This document shows positions 11,301 to 22,780 of a DNA stretch of 64,000 nt, piece by piece. Both the position numbers and the translations under genes were made by a program. Source of the DNA: Lateolabrax maculatus. Taxonomy: Eukaryota > Chordata > Actinopteri > Acropomatiformes > Lateolabracidae. The stretch covers positions 8,564,001-8,628,000 of the forward strand of contig CM062206.1 in NCBI GenBank assembly GCA_031216445.1, in the 5' to 3' direction. The notes under the pieces were generated by a model, which saw nothing but the letters and a program-made list of their open reading frames with translations, made no database searches and was not told where the DNA came from. The stretch's first letter is position 1, and each line of letters starts with the position of its first letter.

Positions 11301-14300
11301 CTCTCTGGAAACACCGAGTGGTGAAACAATCCCTCTGGTGAGAAGAAAACACCCAGGAGCTCTCCCCTGTGATTTTGATGGAAGGCAGTCAAGCCTAGCA
11401 GGACGTGTCAGGAACCAGCTGTGGTTAGGGCCACAACACATCTCACAATGGTAACAACACTCCTGGTCAGGTTTTTCATTTTCCCTGCTAACAGGGACAC
11501 ACCATACAGTCTCGTATTCCCTGACCAGTTAGCAGAAACAAGTGTGAAATGGGCAGTCAGCACTTTATTAAATGGGGGAAATGCCTTACAAGCGGTGGCA
11601 GGTCTGGAACAGCCGAAGAGTGGTGCCAATATATAAAACTCCTCTGATGGTAAATGCTTGCTTGTTATGATTTGGAAAAGAGATGTTGTCAGTTAACCAA
11701 GTAAAGGTGGAAATCCAACTTCTGTCAAGATTGTTTATGTGATGTAGGTGGTCCATAACATCCAATTACATTTTAGAGTGCAACATCCTCAAAAAGCTTG
11801 TTGCTGCAACAGAAGGTAGTGTAGAGTAAATTAAACAATAGTGTGTAACCCTGGATGTGTACTGAGTCCATTGATTCTACTGGATCACGTTTTGTAGCGA
11901 TGGCATTGAGAAAACGAATTAATCAAAAAAAACAAAAAACAAAACAAAATGGGTAACGTCCAGAGCTTTTCAATAAAGTTATTTCTATTCAATGTGACAG
12001 AAGTGTGAATGCCTAACAATACTGTGTCCTTAAATGGCTGGAGCTCTGACAAAAGCAGAGCCTGGTAAATATGGATGTGTCTTTTGTTCACAGGTGCGGC
12101 GTGTAAAACTGCCTCATGGGAGACCGTTCCCAGTGTTGACATTTGCATGGGTGGAACTACAGCGAAAGACAAACTCATGAATAGAAATAAGTGTTTGTAT
12201 GGATTATTGTGTTGGATGTGGATGGCCTTTAATGAGAGAGAAACAATGACAGACAGAGAGTGAGGGTGACTGACAGAGAGAAATAAAGACATACAATGAA
12301 TGAAAGGCAAAGAAAGAGAAAGTCCGAGGAGGTTGTATCCCCTCCAGTCTGCCCTTTGTTGAAACCAATACAACGTATGTAGATATCAGTACAAGCAAGC
12401 TTATAAATATGCATCAAACAGAGCTGCTCGATCATAGGTGACCTCTGTATTGTTATGTTTTGCCATTCAACTTACCATTCATGTCATACATGTTGAATAC
12501 ATTGTAATGTATCAGATAAAATGGAAAAGGGAGAACAGTGCTGGGTGCAGCAGTGGTACAGAAAGGCAGTGTAACATAAAGATAAACAACCTGAGAGAAT
12601 GTAAGAGATAAAACGTAGAAGAACTTATACCTGCAAAGATTTGTTCATACTATGTATGTACAACACAGGACTTATTCATATATCTTATATAATAATTATC
12701 AGTGTTTTAAACATGTATTGTTTATTCAAATAGGCCTACCGTAGACTTACATTTCTATGTTTAAAAATAGGGAAAACAGATGATTATTTTCATAATAATG
12801 TTTATGAAATGTAAAATACAATTCGAAAAGTATAATGTTCTCTTATGAAATTATTTAATGCATCATTTTATTGTATTGATGGTGGAGTGTCAGAATAACA
12901 GAAATCAGAATTAGTTCTTATTTACCATACATGGTTATATTAATTCTAATAAATGAATGACTAAAGAATGAATAAATTATTGAACGAATGAATTCTGTTT
13001 ATTGTAGTTACAGTTTTACACCATATCTACTACAACTAGAATCTACCCAAGCGATTATGAATTAAGACAAGATGTAAGGCAATCATTTAATGTGAATTCC
13101 TTTAAACTAAGCACTTGATGTCTCATGTGACACTGAAATCTCTACTAATGCCATGTAAGCGATAATTACCTGAATTGCCCTTTCGTTTTACTTCATTCAT
13201 TCAGCCTGACATTACGTTCATGTCAATTTCTTCCTGGGAGGAGGGGTTACTCGTTTTTTACCACCCTACCAATTAGTAGTGAATAATGTATCTGTCCCAC
13301 CTACACCCTGTTCAGTTGACACAGATGCTGATTGACTAACAGCAACATGTGCAAATACGTCGATCTCATCCACGCTTGTTGATATTTTTCAATGCTAGCC
13401 CCCATTCTTAATCCTGCCTACTGATGGAAACAGTGGGCACAACACCAGACCTAAATGAATCGCTGAATATATCTGACGTGGGCGGCCATTCAGAAGTCTA
13501 CAACACGGCTTTGGAACCACTGTCACTGAGGAATTCACAATAAATTATCGCTACATTTTTATTTCTGTCTGTGACGGTCATAAACAACCAGTATGTTTGC
13601 TATGGCTTGAGATAGCAGCAGTAGAAGTTGCACTGAAAGTAGCATTGCAGTCCACTTATCCTGGTGTATTCTTGTGAATTACAACATTTTTATTCTAAAA
13701 AATAAGTCTTCTTACATCTTTGATCACTGGAATAGAATCAGCATCAGATTCATTTTTGTCTTACAGTAAGTCTTTATAAGTTCAGTTGCTTCTGGACCAT
13801 ATGTGTCCTGCAAAAAATCTTCATATTCATATTTAGCATTAATGTAAGTATTGTGTGTGTGTGAATGTGTGTGTGAGGGGGAGAAAGAATGTGCTTGTAA
13901 GTGTATGTGTGAAAATGTGTGGGTTAGAGCGTATTTATGTCATGGTATTTTTCTCTGGGTATTTGAGCATTTGATATGCCGTGTATAGAGCGGTGACCTG
14001 TGATAAAACGGCAGACTGCAGAGTGTCATGGGAATTACTGCAGCGTAGCGTGGTCGATTGCACCTGTTACCAGAGTATGGCACTTACTGAATGGTAAATT
14101 CTCTAGGGTGGGGCGCTATTATTCGGACACTGTGACATAGGATAAATTGTTTACCGAGTCCATGTATGTGAGCCCACATGCTCCTTCCTTAACCTGTAAA
14201 CTCTCTGGTAATATCCTGTTTCTGTGACTGGTGGCAGAGGGACACAGTCAATTGTCAACAATTTGCCAACTCAAGAACTTTGAGGAAGAAGATTTTGTCA

Positions 14301-15281
14301 AAAGCAACAAAATTAACATTTCTGAATACAGTGTACAAACAGTTATTGTGTTGATAGCCAGCAACTATGCAAAATTATGGTAAAATCCAATATTACTGAA
14401 AATCACATATAAAGCAAATCCCCTCAAACAAACTTTATTTCTGTGATGCTTAACATGTTGGACTTAACAACCTGGACAAGGGGTTTAACGGACATTAAAT
14501 GCAATAATTAAAAAAAGTATACTTGACTCACAGTGTGGCATACACAGCAGTCAAAGCTTGTCCTGAGTTCCCCCTTTTACATAAGCATGTACTGTGCACT
14601 GTGTACGTAACAGGCGCACTAGTTGAAATCAAAGATCCTTTTATTTTGACCCTGCATGGCTCAGCCTGCTCAAATCACATTTCAAAGGCTTGTTCATTAA
14701 TGTTAAGTACGTCACCAGAAGTTCCATCGTGATTTGTGTAATTTTGATCTGTTTTTTTTTTTGTGTGTTATGGTGCAACAGATGTGCAATAATTGCAACT
14801 CCTGTTAAGGGACAAAATTAGGACCTTTTTGTGTTTTGACGACCTTGAAATAAAGCTGTTTGCTTCATCACAGCTTGACTAGTGTAAATCCCTGTACCTG
14901 TGGCTCAGTGAGACAAACGTTTCCTGCTGCTTAATTAATAAAGCTCTGTAAAGCATTTTGTAACCTTGTTTCATTAACAGAGGAAATTAAATGACGCTTT
15001 TTGAAAAGAGAGAAAATGATTCTAATAGAATATTCTTAGTAATGCTGATGATGGTGATGAATATATAACATATGTTGTATGAATTGTTTGCTGAATGTGA
15101 ATATGAGTTGGACCAACCTGTGTTTGATGCATTATATTTAGACATGTAAATTGCATAAAACATATAATACGTGTATGGTAAGTGAATTATACGATAAACT
15201 CACATTAAGCTACTGACCTGGCTCGTGTACATCTTGAAACTGTATATACATGCACTGTGTGACTGAGCAGAGAGGACTCAC
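8380..15281 (-). other. enox2: enox2 intron between exons 15282-15494 and 8273-8379
   Basis: This is a 6.9 kb AT-rich intron. No gene was seen. A less AT-rich patch at about 11120-11640 has overlapping open frames on both strands (70-105 codons) but no recognisable protein motif. TG-rich degenerate sequence lies at 13850-13925. The remainder looks like plain intron. Confidence 0.85.
11120..11640. other. compositionally distinct patch with overlapping open frames, unassigned
   Basis: The segment is noticeably less AT-rich than the surrounding intron and carries open frames on both strands, which is what higher GC alone tends to produce. I could not match any frame to a known domain and saw no splice-framed exon. 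It may be an eroded repeat. Confidence 0.3.
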
Positions 15282-15494
15282 ACTGAGCCAGTATGCAGGC
15301 CAACGCCGTCTTGAACTTGTCTTTGGCCTCTTCCATCTCCTTCTCATGCTGACTCTTCTCGCTCATCAGCCGACGGATGTGGCTGTTGGAGGACTGGATC
15401 ATGGAGTAGAAGTTGTTGGCGTTCCTGCGGTTGACTTCACCTCGTTCCAGCCAGGCCAAGAGGACACACACTGCTTCAGGAAACTTACTGTCAT
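15282..15494 (-). CDS. enox2: enox2 exon encoding a helical region (GEVNRRNANNFYSMI)
   Basis: This exon encodes residues 239-309, with DDSKFPEAV, ERGEVNRRNANNFYSMIQS, SNSHIRRLMSEKSQHEKEME and FKTALACILAQ. It is predicted to be mainly helical with heptad-like charge patterns. The acceptor is CTTCCAG before 15494. The donor GTGAGT after 15282 is strong. The exon enters with AT finishing an Asp codon and leaves with T, which joins TT in the next exon to give the Phe of F-EQIV. The family has FEQIVAV at that junction, which confirms the splice choice. The segment is close to both paralogues. NNFYSMIQS favours ENOX2. Confidence 0.95.
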
Positions 15495-16664
15495 CTGGAA
15501 GAAGGGAGGAGACGAGGTGGAGAGAGTCTGGGTCAATATGAGCAATGTAAGATAAAAAGAAAATTTCCTTCAGTACATTTACTGTCATCTGGGCAGAAGA
15601 AGTGTGAAGGAGAAAGGAGTCTACATAAGTAAGGTTAGAAAAGGGCTGCCTTTACAAAAACTCCCAGTCTTTTGACCAAGATTGGAGGAAAGTAGAAAGT
15701 AAAAAGGGAGGGAAGGAGAGAAAGAAATGTGGCCAAAATCGATATCCCAGAAGGGCAATAACAGAACAGCCTCTGCCAACTAAAGTTTGTCTAGCCAAAA
15801 GGGGACAGAGGGAAAGAGTCAGGGTCAGCAGGAGAAAGGGAAAGCTGCCTCTGCAAATTTACTCTGGAAACATTTGATAATCTAATACTAAAATCCAAGC
15901 TGTTTGTACATAAAGCTGAAATTAAATTGAATTAATGTTTGAGCATTATTTTTATTTTTTGTACAAGCTGTCTTAGTATCATCTATTTGAGTTGTACGCT
16001 GGGTTGTCTGCAGGTTGCAGGAGTGTTTGGGATGAAAGAATGAGGACATGAAGATGATGAGATGAAAATAACTTCAAGAACTAACTGTCATCTTGGGAGA
16101 AAGAGAACAGAACAAATTATATAAACGATTAAGGAGAAGAAATACGGTGAACAAAAAAGAGCAGGAGGTCAAATAAGAAATTGAGGGTCAAATCAATCAG
16201 CTCCTGTCTTTCCTAAGAATATCTATAGTAAACAGCCCTCGGGGAAAATGTCTGTCAGAAAAGGTGAGCACCGTGTTATAGCCGCTGTTTACAAAGTGCA
16301 GGCTGTTTAGCAGTACTCCTGCTTTGTCTGGTGAATAATCAGATGATGTCAGAGACTTTATTGATTTCTATTGTTGTTATTCCACTGTGGTTGTCCTGTC
16401 CTCTGCTGCCTCACCGTGCTGCTTTCAAGTCAGAGGAGCATAGGAGAGAATACGCTCCCACACACAGACGTAAGCCCACATCACGCTGCCTCAGCCTTCC
16501 ACCACACACACAAACACACAGCGGTGCACATACATCATGTTCACACAAATAAACATTATTTAGTCTTTACAGATTGAGCAGCTGGGGAGGTTCATATTTA
16601 TTTAAGCCAGGTTCTACAGATGCTCTCAATTTCTCTCTGTCGCTTTCAACCGCACCCACTCATA

Positions 16665-16668
<4 letters not shown>

Positions 16669-16715
<47 letters not shown>
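16669..16715. repeat. (CA)23 microsatellite
   Basis: Perfect CA dinucleotide repeat in the intron. Confidence 0.97.
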
Positions 16716-16717
<2 letters not shown>

Positions 16718-18051
16718 TGGGGTCCCTCAGATGGCTTGCATGAGTGATGATCGATTACAGCTACAGATATTGAATCAAGGTGTTATCTCATGAGTCCCTG
16801 AGGTGTTCCTGTTTATAGGCAGAGTCTCATAACACATGGCCCCCTGCAGTGGCATTATGAATAGACAGTCTGGAGGAATATTAGTGGTATTTGATCACTG
16901 ACAATGGCCAGAGGCCAGAGAGATTGGGGTTATCAGTTAATGGGTCTTCAGAAGGCAGATACAGTAAATACACAAATTAAAATATAAGGATGGATTACCT
17001 ACGTCTATCAGCAATAAATACCCAATTACCCAAATCTCGCCTCTTTGTTCGCCTGCATTTTTCTTTTTATCCATAAATCAGAGCTATTCTGACATGGAAC
17101 AGATGAAATAGTCACATTACACTTGCAGAAAAAGAACATCACATTCAGAACATAACAATATTACCAGACAGAAAGATGTTATTTTCCTGCAAAGTGTGTC
17201 ATTGCGTAAACTCAGTCAACCCCACAAAACCAGTGAACGGCTGTAAAAAAGAGGCACGTGTTGTAAATCTGTGAAACAGCTCAGTAAATGGGGCTGCATT
17301 TAAGCAAAAATATAAGTGAAATAGAATATAAATGTGAAATCATGCTCTAACTTCATCATGGTTTCATTTCTTTATTAAAACAAATTCAAAAATATATGTG
17401 AATTGGACAATCAAATAAAAAGTTGGCTAGAAAATGGGTGAAGCTCAGGAAATTTACCTTTTTTCAGGTAATCTGAGAGATAGTTGAGAATGGTAGTTGT
17501 TAAGTGGCAGATAAATCATATATTTCAATAAAAGGGCAAGGCATACCTACCAAAAAATGACCAATACACCAGACTCTAGGGCATCTGCTATGCTACTTAA
17601 GTAGTGAGTGCCTTCCTAGTTTAGGAAGAGGTAAGGACATGAATGTCACTGGGGATCAACAAGGAAGAATCTCCTGCCACAGATGTTTTATTGGATTAAG
17701 AAATCACACAGCTCAACAAGATTTTCTCCCAGAGGCCCCTTCAGCCCACCCTCTCCTTATGTGTGCTCTGAACAATGATCTGAACTACACTCAACCACAC
17801 AGAGCGTTTAAATATTTCACCAACAGTACAACTCCTTGCAGTCAAGAAAAATGATTAACAAGTATCAAGTCACTTTAGAATCTCAGTAGGAAGCAGAAGT
17901 ATGAGGCACTCAAACGATAAAAAGTCTGCAGACACTAAGAACACTTATTGAAATGTCAAGTGTGTTTAAATTACTGTCGCTGCTGGCTCTAAATACATTT
18001 AGAATCAACTTAAACATATTTTGATCCCTGCATGGGAGTCCATATTTGAAT

Positions 18052-18081
<30 letters not shown>
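18052..18081. repeat. (GATA)7 microsatellite
   Basis: A perfect GATA tetranucleotide array that starts only 46 bp beyond the weak GTTGGT donor of the exon at 18127-18360. On the transcript strand it reads TATC/UAUC. Confidence 0.95.
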
Positions 18082-18082
<1 letters not shown>

Positions 18083-18126
18083 TGATACAGTGAGTATCTA
18101 TGCATGTTTCATGTTTGTTTACCAAC

Positions 18127-18360
18127 CTTTGATCTTGTCTCCAAGCTCACTACACTCATGCTCGGAGTAGTGGACGATGGGAGGAGGGGAGGGCGGCCGG
18201 AGGCGATCCTCCTCCATCTTTCGCCGGTGCCTCTCCTCCCTGGCCAACATGCGCTGCCGACACTCCCACTCATAGAGGTCATCTCTGGCCTGGGCGAAGT
18301 CCACGTGGAGACGTCCAGAGTCTTTTTTGTCTGTGCTGGAGCCCAAACGAATACGATAAC
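18127..18360 (-). CDS. enox2: enox2 exon: end of RRM and charged helical region
   Basis: This exon encodes residues 161-238. It starts GYRIRLGSSTDKKDSG, the last strand of the RRM, followed by LHVDFAQARDDLYEWE. A strongly basic/acidic helical stretch follows (AREERHRRKMEEDRLR), then PPSPPPIVHYSEHECS. IVHYSEHECS is close to ENOX2 (VVHYSDHECS) and unlike ENOX1 (IMHYSEHEAA). The acceptor is CTCCAG before 18360. The donor after 18127 is GTTGGT, a weak match to consensus, so skipping or alternative donor use is worth considering. The exon length of 234 keeps phase with two bases in and one base out. Codons are GC-rich compared with the surrounding intron, as expected for true coding sequence. Confidence 0.96.
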
Positions 18361-20679
18361 CTGGAGAGGTTTGTGGGGAGATGAGACGAATTAAGAAAAA
18401 GGTGAGGTCTGGGGAAACGATAGAGAGAGGACATGGAAGATCGCTGAGACATTTAATTGATTGGATGGATGAGAGACGCAACGGGGTGAAACATCAATTT
18501 CTATCAACACCTACTCTAATTCAGACATACAGTAGGTAGACAGAGATAAGCACAAACAGGCAGAATGTTCTCTCTCTGTGGCCTGTGTGTGGATGTGAAG
18601 TCACACTTGTTTTGTCAATTGATTGGTCTGAATGATGGGTTAGAGGCTGGGGTGTTTACAGTACAGTGTGCACTCCAAAACCAGGAAATAAAACTCAGAA
18701 AGTCCTGAGCCAGCCTTCCCTCCAAATACATATGAATGCACCCTCTCATCAGAGAAAAAAGGAAATAAAGTTGGATGTCAGTGTGAGCAGAAGAAAGACA
18801 CGAGGATGAGCTTTAGTCTGCTCTCCCTGCTTAAGGCTCTTGGTTTGCTTCAATATTTCATAAAGAGAGACTTCAGTGAGCCGAGGCTGCTGTAATGTGT
18901 GTTTGTGTGTGAATGTTTGTGTACGTGTGTGTTTTCAGGAGAAGAGGCCACAGATAGGAAAGTAGTATTTATGAGAAAGCTACACAAGTCCGTCATCTGG
19001 CTAATATATGGACTTATAGCACCTCACTTTCTGTAGGGAAAAGGTAGATGGGATCTCTCTCTCACACACACACACATTAAATAATGCAGAGGATATTATT
19101 GCAGTGGCTGGTGTTTTAAATTAGCTTTGTGAAGAGGGAATATATGGCCAGCAATTCACATAGAGAGATTTAAAGCATCTTTCCAGGAGAAGCTGCTGGA
19201 TGGAGATGAAATAAAATGATAAGCTGGTGTCACATGATGAAGCGATAGACCTCTTCTTCTCAAGGAGAGGTCTATCGCTGTGAGCAAGTTCACTTGTCAG
19301 GTGGTGTGAGCCTATAAGAGCGAATAATATTTACACAACAAATGATTAAAGCAGGAGATTCTAGGGAGTCAAGGGGCATAGGGCTAAGTCAATAACTCAA
19401 TAATAGAGAAATTGTTAGACTGCTTGGTACTATAATAAAGACACTGTCCAACATTAACCTGGGAAATGTTATATATATATTGACATCTGGGTTTAATTTG
19501 CTGAAAAAACATTTGATTGTAACTGCATTTAGATAAAATAACATAACATTATTGATAATGTATTTAATAACATATTTGGTTGTAGGATCTAACATTGTCA
19601 GGGCCTCCATTTGTAGTAGTTAAATATTTATTATTCAATATAATGAAGTGTTCAGACTGAAATCAAAGCTGATTTTAGAAACTCTAGAAATCGATCTAGA
19701 AATGGCAAATTAAGGCAAGGATACGTCCATGCAAGCGAAAGTTGTTTCAACTAGTTTCAACACGTTTGTGCTTATCCCAAGCCTTTATGACTGTATTTAT
19801 TAAACATATAAAGACAGAAGGAAAAAAGAGAACACATATTTAGACAATTGTTTAATTATTGTATTATTACCTCTTATTAAGTTTCATTAAGTTGCGATAT
19901 ATATATATGTATACATATATATAAATATCTACAGCAGGTTGGCCATAAACACCTTACGTCAAGTATGAACCTAGCTTCACATAGCTGGTGTTAATGAGGG
20001 CCATGCACAATTGATAAATGTGCATATTTACAAAAAAGGATGCTGGCTGATATAATAGCAGGAGTCTATTCAGTTTGTTCTATTCTGGCTTCCAGACCTA
20101 CATGACTCTCTTGTCCCTTTAACTATAAACCCAATCTGTATGGAGTGCAGCAAACTTTTCATCTATCTGTCCATCCATCCCTCTATCTATTTATCCATCT
20201 GTCAAATGGTCCCGAGTGACTGTGTGAGGCCGGAGAATTGTAAAGCTGAGTGATATATATCAGCCCTTTCATTTCCATCAGAGTAAAGGTTAACAGCTCA
20301 TCATTCTTCCTCCAGCTGAGGTGGTACTGAGAGAGGGCCGGGTGCACTGATAGCACTGGACTGACAATACAAGCGGTCTCTCTACGGATTCAATATAGTC
20401 CAGGCGAGTCAGAAAGAAAGCTGTTATCCTCTGACCTTTAAGCCCAATGTAAACCAATACATACCTTAAAACAAGGTTGTGGGTATTTAGGGGTTTTATT
20501 GCACAGTAGTTGGCATAAAAACAACAAACAAAACGTGCGACAGATTACCAGGCTTACCAGACATAAAATGTTCCTTTGTAAATGTATGTAAACAGACGTA
20601 ATCAAATACCACGCAGGATGGAATATTTTACATGGTTACTTAGATAGTGTGGAATGGTTTTATAGGGAAGAGACCTTAC
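18361..20679 (-). other. enox2: enox2 intron between exons 20680-20886 and 18127-18360
   Basis: This is a 2.3 kb intron. Its only notable content is the near-perfect hairpin at 19241-19279 and an AT-repeat patch near 19897-19925. No gene was seen. Confidence 0.85.
19241..19279. repeat. near-perfect 39-nt hairpin
   Basis: The left arm AGCGATAGACCTCT (19241-19254) and right arm AGAGGTCTATCGCT (19266-19279) are perfect reverse complements. On the plus strand the stem continues with a G-T wobble and CTT/AAG to close on a 3-nt loop, giving 18 pairs. On the minus (enox2 transcript) strand the wobble becomes an A-C mismatch. No T-run follows on either strand, so this is not an obvious Pol III terminator. 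It could be a snap-back repair product, a tiny palindromic element or a short structured RNA. Confidence 0.8.
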
Positions 20680-20886
20680 CAGAGAGGAAGAGAGCCTTGT
20701 CCACAGTGAACTCCTCAGAAAATCGGATATGGCAAAAGTTTTTCTTGCTCTTTCTGATGGCAGCAATATCCCCACACTGTCCAAAGACCTCAACAATGAG
20801 CTGCTCAGTGGCGTTCTCAGGCAGACCGCCGACAAACACAGTTTTACACCCTGGAGGGCGTTCCCTCGTGGCAGGAGGCGGAAGGT
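20680..20886 (-). CDS. enox2: enox2 exon encoding most of the RRM domain
   Basis: This exon encodes residues 92-160, containing LPPPATRERPPGCKTVFVGG followed by the core of an RNA-recognition-motif fold. RNP2 is seen as VFVGGL (residues 108-113) and RNP1 as KKNFCHIRF (about 139-147). The acceptor is TTTGACAG before 20886, and the donor is GTAAGG after 20680. The exon enters with two bases finishing an Asn codon and leaves with one base of a Gly codon. ENATEQLIVEVF resembles ENOX2 (ENGTEQIIVEVF). Family members carry this RRM-like domain although they are studied as surface oxidases, and binding of nucleic acid is not shown by the sequence. The plus-strand open frames across this exon are shadows. 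Confidence 0.96.
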
Positions 20887-21069
20887 CTGTCAAACATGGA
20901 GAAGGAAAGAAAAGAAACTAATTTATTCCAATTGAAGGTACAACTATAGTCCCTTTAACACAATATAAATGCAAGAAATCCACCAGAAATATTCAGATTT
21001 ACAGTAAACCTAAACACGTCAAAATTGAACAATTAGTGATCATCTAGGCGTCAGAATATTTCAGGGTTA

Positions 21070-22275
21070 TATTGAGTAAAGTCATATGGATTCAGTATGC
21101 TAAATCTAAGGTGAAAAGAGAGGTGGAGAAGGCTAAGGAAAAGGCATATGGTGAGTTGTATGGGAGGTTGGACACTAAGGAAGGAGAAAAGGACTTGTAC
21201 TGGTTGGCTAGACAGAGGGACAGAGCTGGGAAGGATGTGCAGCCTGTTATGGTGATGAAGGATAGAGATGGTAATGTGCTGAAAAGTGAGGAGCGTGTGC
21301 TGAGAAGGTGGAAGGAGTAGTTAGAGGGGCTGATGAATGAAGACAAGGAGAGACAGAGAAGGTTGGAGGATGTGGGGATAGTGAATCAGGAAGTGCGGTG
21401 GATTAGCAAGGATGAAATGAGGAAACAGCTATGAAGAGGATGAAGAGCGGAAAGGTGGTTGGCCCAGAGGATTTGCCTGTGGAGACATCGAGATGTTTAG
21501 GAGATATGGCAATGGGGTTTTTAACTAGATTGTTTTACACAATCTTATAAAGTGAGAGGATGCCTGAAGAGTGGAGAAGAATTGTACTGGTATTGATATT
21601 TCGAGAATAAAGTTGATCCAGAGCTTCAGTAACTCGAGAGGTATAAAGTTGATCAACCACAGCATGAAGCTATGGACAAGAGTAATGGAAGATTTATAGA
21701 GGAGAGATGATGTTCAGTGAGCAGCAGTATGGTTTTATGCCAGGAGAGAGCACTGCAGATGTGATGTTTGCTTTGAAAATGTTGATGGAGAAGAATAGCG
21801 AAGGTTAGAAGGAGTTACATTGCCAGGGTGCCTAGAAATGAAGTGTAGTATTGTATGAGGAAGTCGGTTGTAGAAGAGGATATGTATGAGGTCAGTGTGA
21901 CAGTGGTGAGGTGGCCAGTAAGAGTGACGGATGGGTTCAAGGTTGAGGTGGGATTACATCAAGGATCGGCTCTGAGCCCTTTCTTGTTTGCAATGGTGAT
22001 AGACAGGTTGATGGATGAGATCAGGACCAACTGTGGACTATGATGAGAGCCTGGAGAGGTGGAGGTATGCACTGGAGAGAAGACAGATGAAAGTCAGTAG
22101 GAGCAAAACGGAATACATTTGCGTGAATGAGAGGGAGGACAGCACAATGGTGGGGATGCAAGCAGTAAAGGTGGCAAAGGTGAATGAGTTCAAATACTTG
22201 GGGTCAACTGTTCAAAGTAATGGAGAGAGCTTACAAGAGGTAAGGAAGAGAGTGCAAGCATGGTTGGAGTAACAT
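21070..22275 (+). mobile_element. RTE-type non-LTR retrotransposon, truncated and inactivated
   Basis: Plus-strand frames give a broken reverse transcriptase of the RTE type common in fishes. Blocks seen in order are YWLARQRDRAGKDVQPV, DRDGNVLKSEERVLRRWKE, VGPEDLPVE, RMPEEWRR, QQYGFMPGEST, GLHQGSALSPFLFAMVIDRL, then MKVSRSKTEYICVNERE and KVNEFKYLGSTVQSNGES. The frame is broken several times. The segment that should carry the FADD catalytic box between the MVIDRL and SLERWRYALE blocks is missing. The 5' part (endonuclease) is absent, as usual for truncated insertions. It lies antisense to enox2. Confidence 0.88.
21072..22272 (+). pseudogene. reverse transcriptase remnant of the RTE LINE
   Basis: The open pieces are 21072-21320, 21855-22043 and 22015-22272, with degraded but recognisable sequence between them. 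A stop follows the RRWKE block at about 21320. Further stops and shifts interrupt the middle. A deletion at about 22035-22050 joins the DEIRTNCGL region nearly directly to the DESLERWRYALERRQMKVSR region, and so removes the FADD aspartates. The protein could not be active. Confidence 0.85.
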
Positions 22276-22780
22276 TAAAAATAGGTCAGAGATAGGATAG
22301 TTTTCCTATTAACTTATTTACTGAAAGTAAAAAACGTTAAAACTTAATTCCTGTTTTTCTCTTCAACTGACTTGTCTCCTTTCAGTGATTGCACTTTCAC
22401 ACTTCAAACCATTTCACGTCTCACATAAGCAACAAACAAACACTTCTTCAGCTCTTCTAACTCCTATAACTTACACTGGTCACAGACAATTTACGTCAAC
22501 TGGCTTCAGTGTTGCTCAAATAGCTGGATTTAACAGTCAAAAAGCCCAAACAATACTTATGAAAATATATAAAAAAAAGTTTTAGTATGTGGCTAAAACA
22601 GCAAAAGATTATCATGAATGTCTCTTCTATCCCTCAGTCAGTCATACCACGTGTGTACATGATATTACACTTCAACATAGCCATTAAACGCATGAAGTGA
22701 CTGAGTACTTGAAAATGACTACATTTAAGCCACATTATACAAAGGAAAATTGGATGCTGTAAAGAATAGAGAAACAAGTT

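Larger units (their letters stand above)
15495..18126 (-). other. enox2: enox2 intron between exons 18127-18360 and 15282-15494
   Basis: This is a 2.6 kb intron with a CA repeat at 16669-16715, a GATA repeat at 18052-18081 and purine-rich sequence at 15690-15850. No gene or identifiable transposon was seen. Confidence 0.85.

Noticed and set aside
11885..12373. 162-codon minus-strand open frame, Ser/Leu/Phe-rich
   Set aside because: It is long but lies in pyrimidine-rich intron sequence and contains no recognisable motif. It has neither exon-like splice framing nor similarity I can name.
15250..15555. 101-codon open frame on the plus strand across the exon at 15282-15494
   Set aside because: It is the antisense shadow of a clear ENOX2 exon and has no recognisable domain.
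18104..18394. 96-codon plus-strand open frame across the exon at 18127-18360
   Set aside because: Antisense shadow of coding sequence. The minus-strand exon explains the composition.
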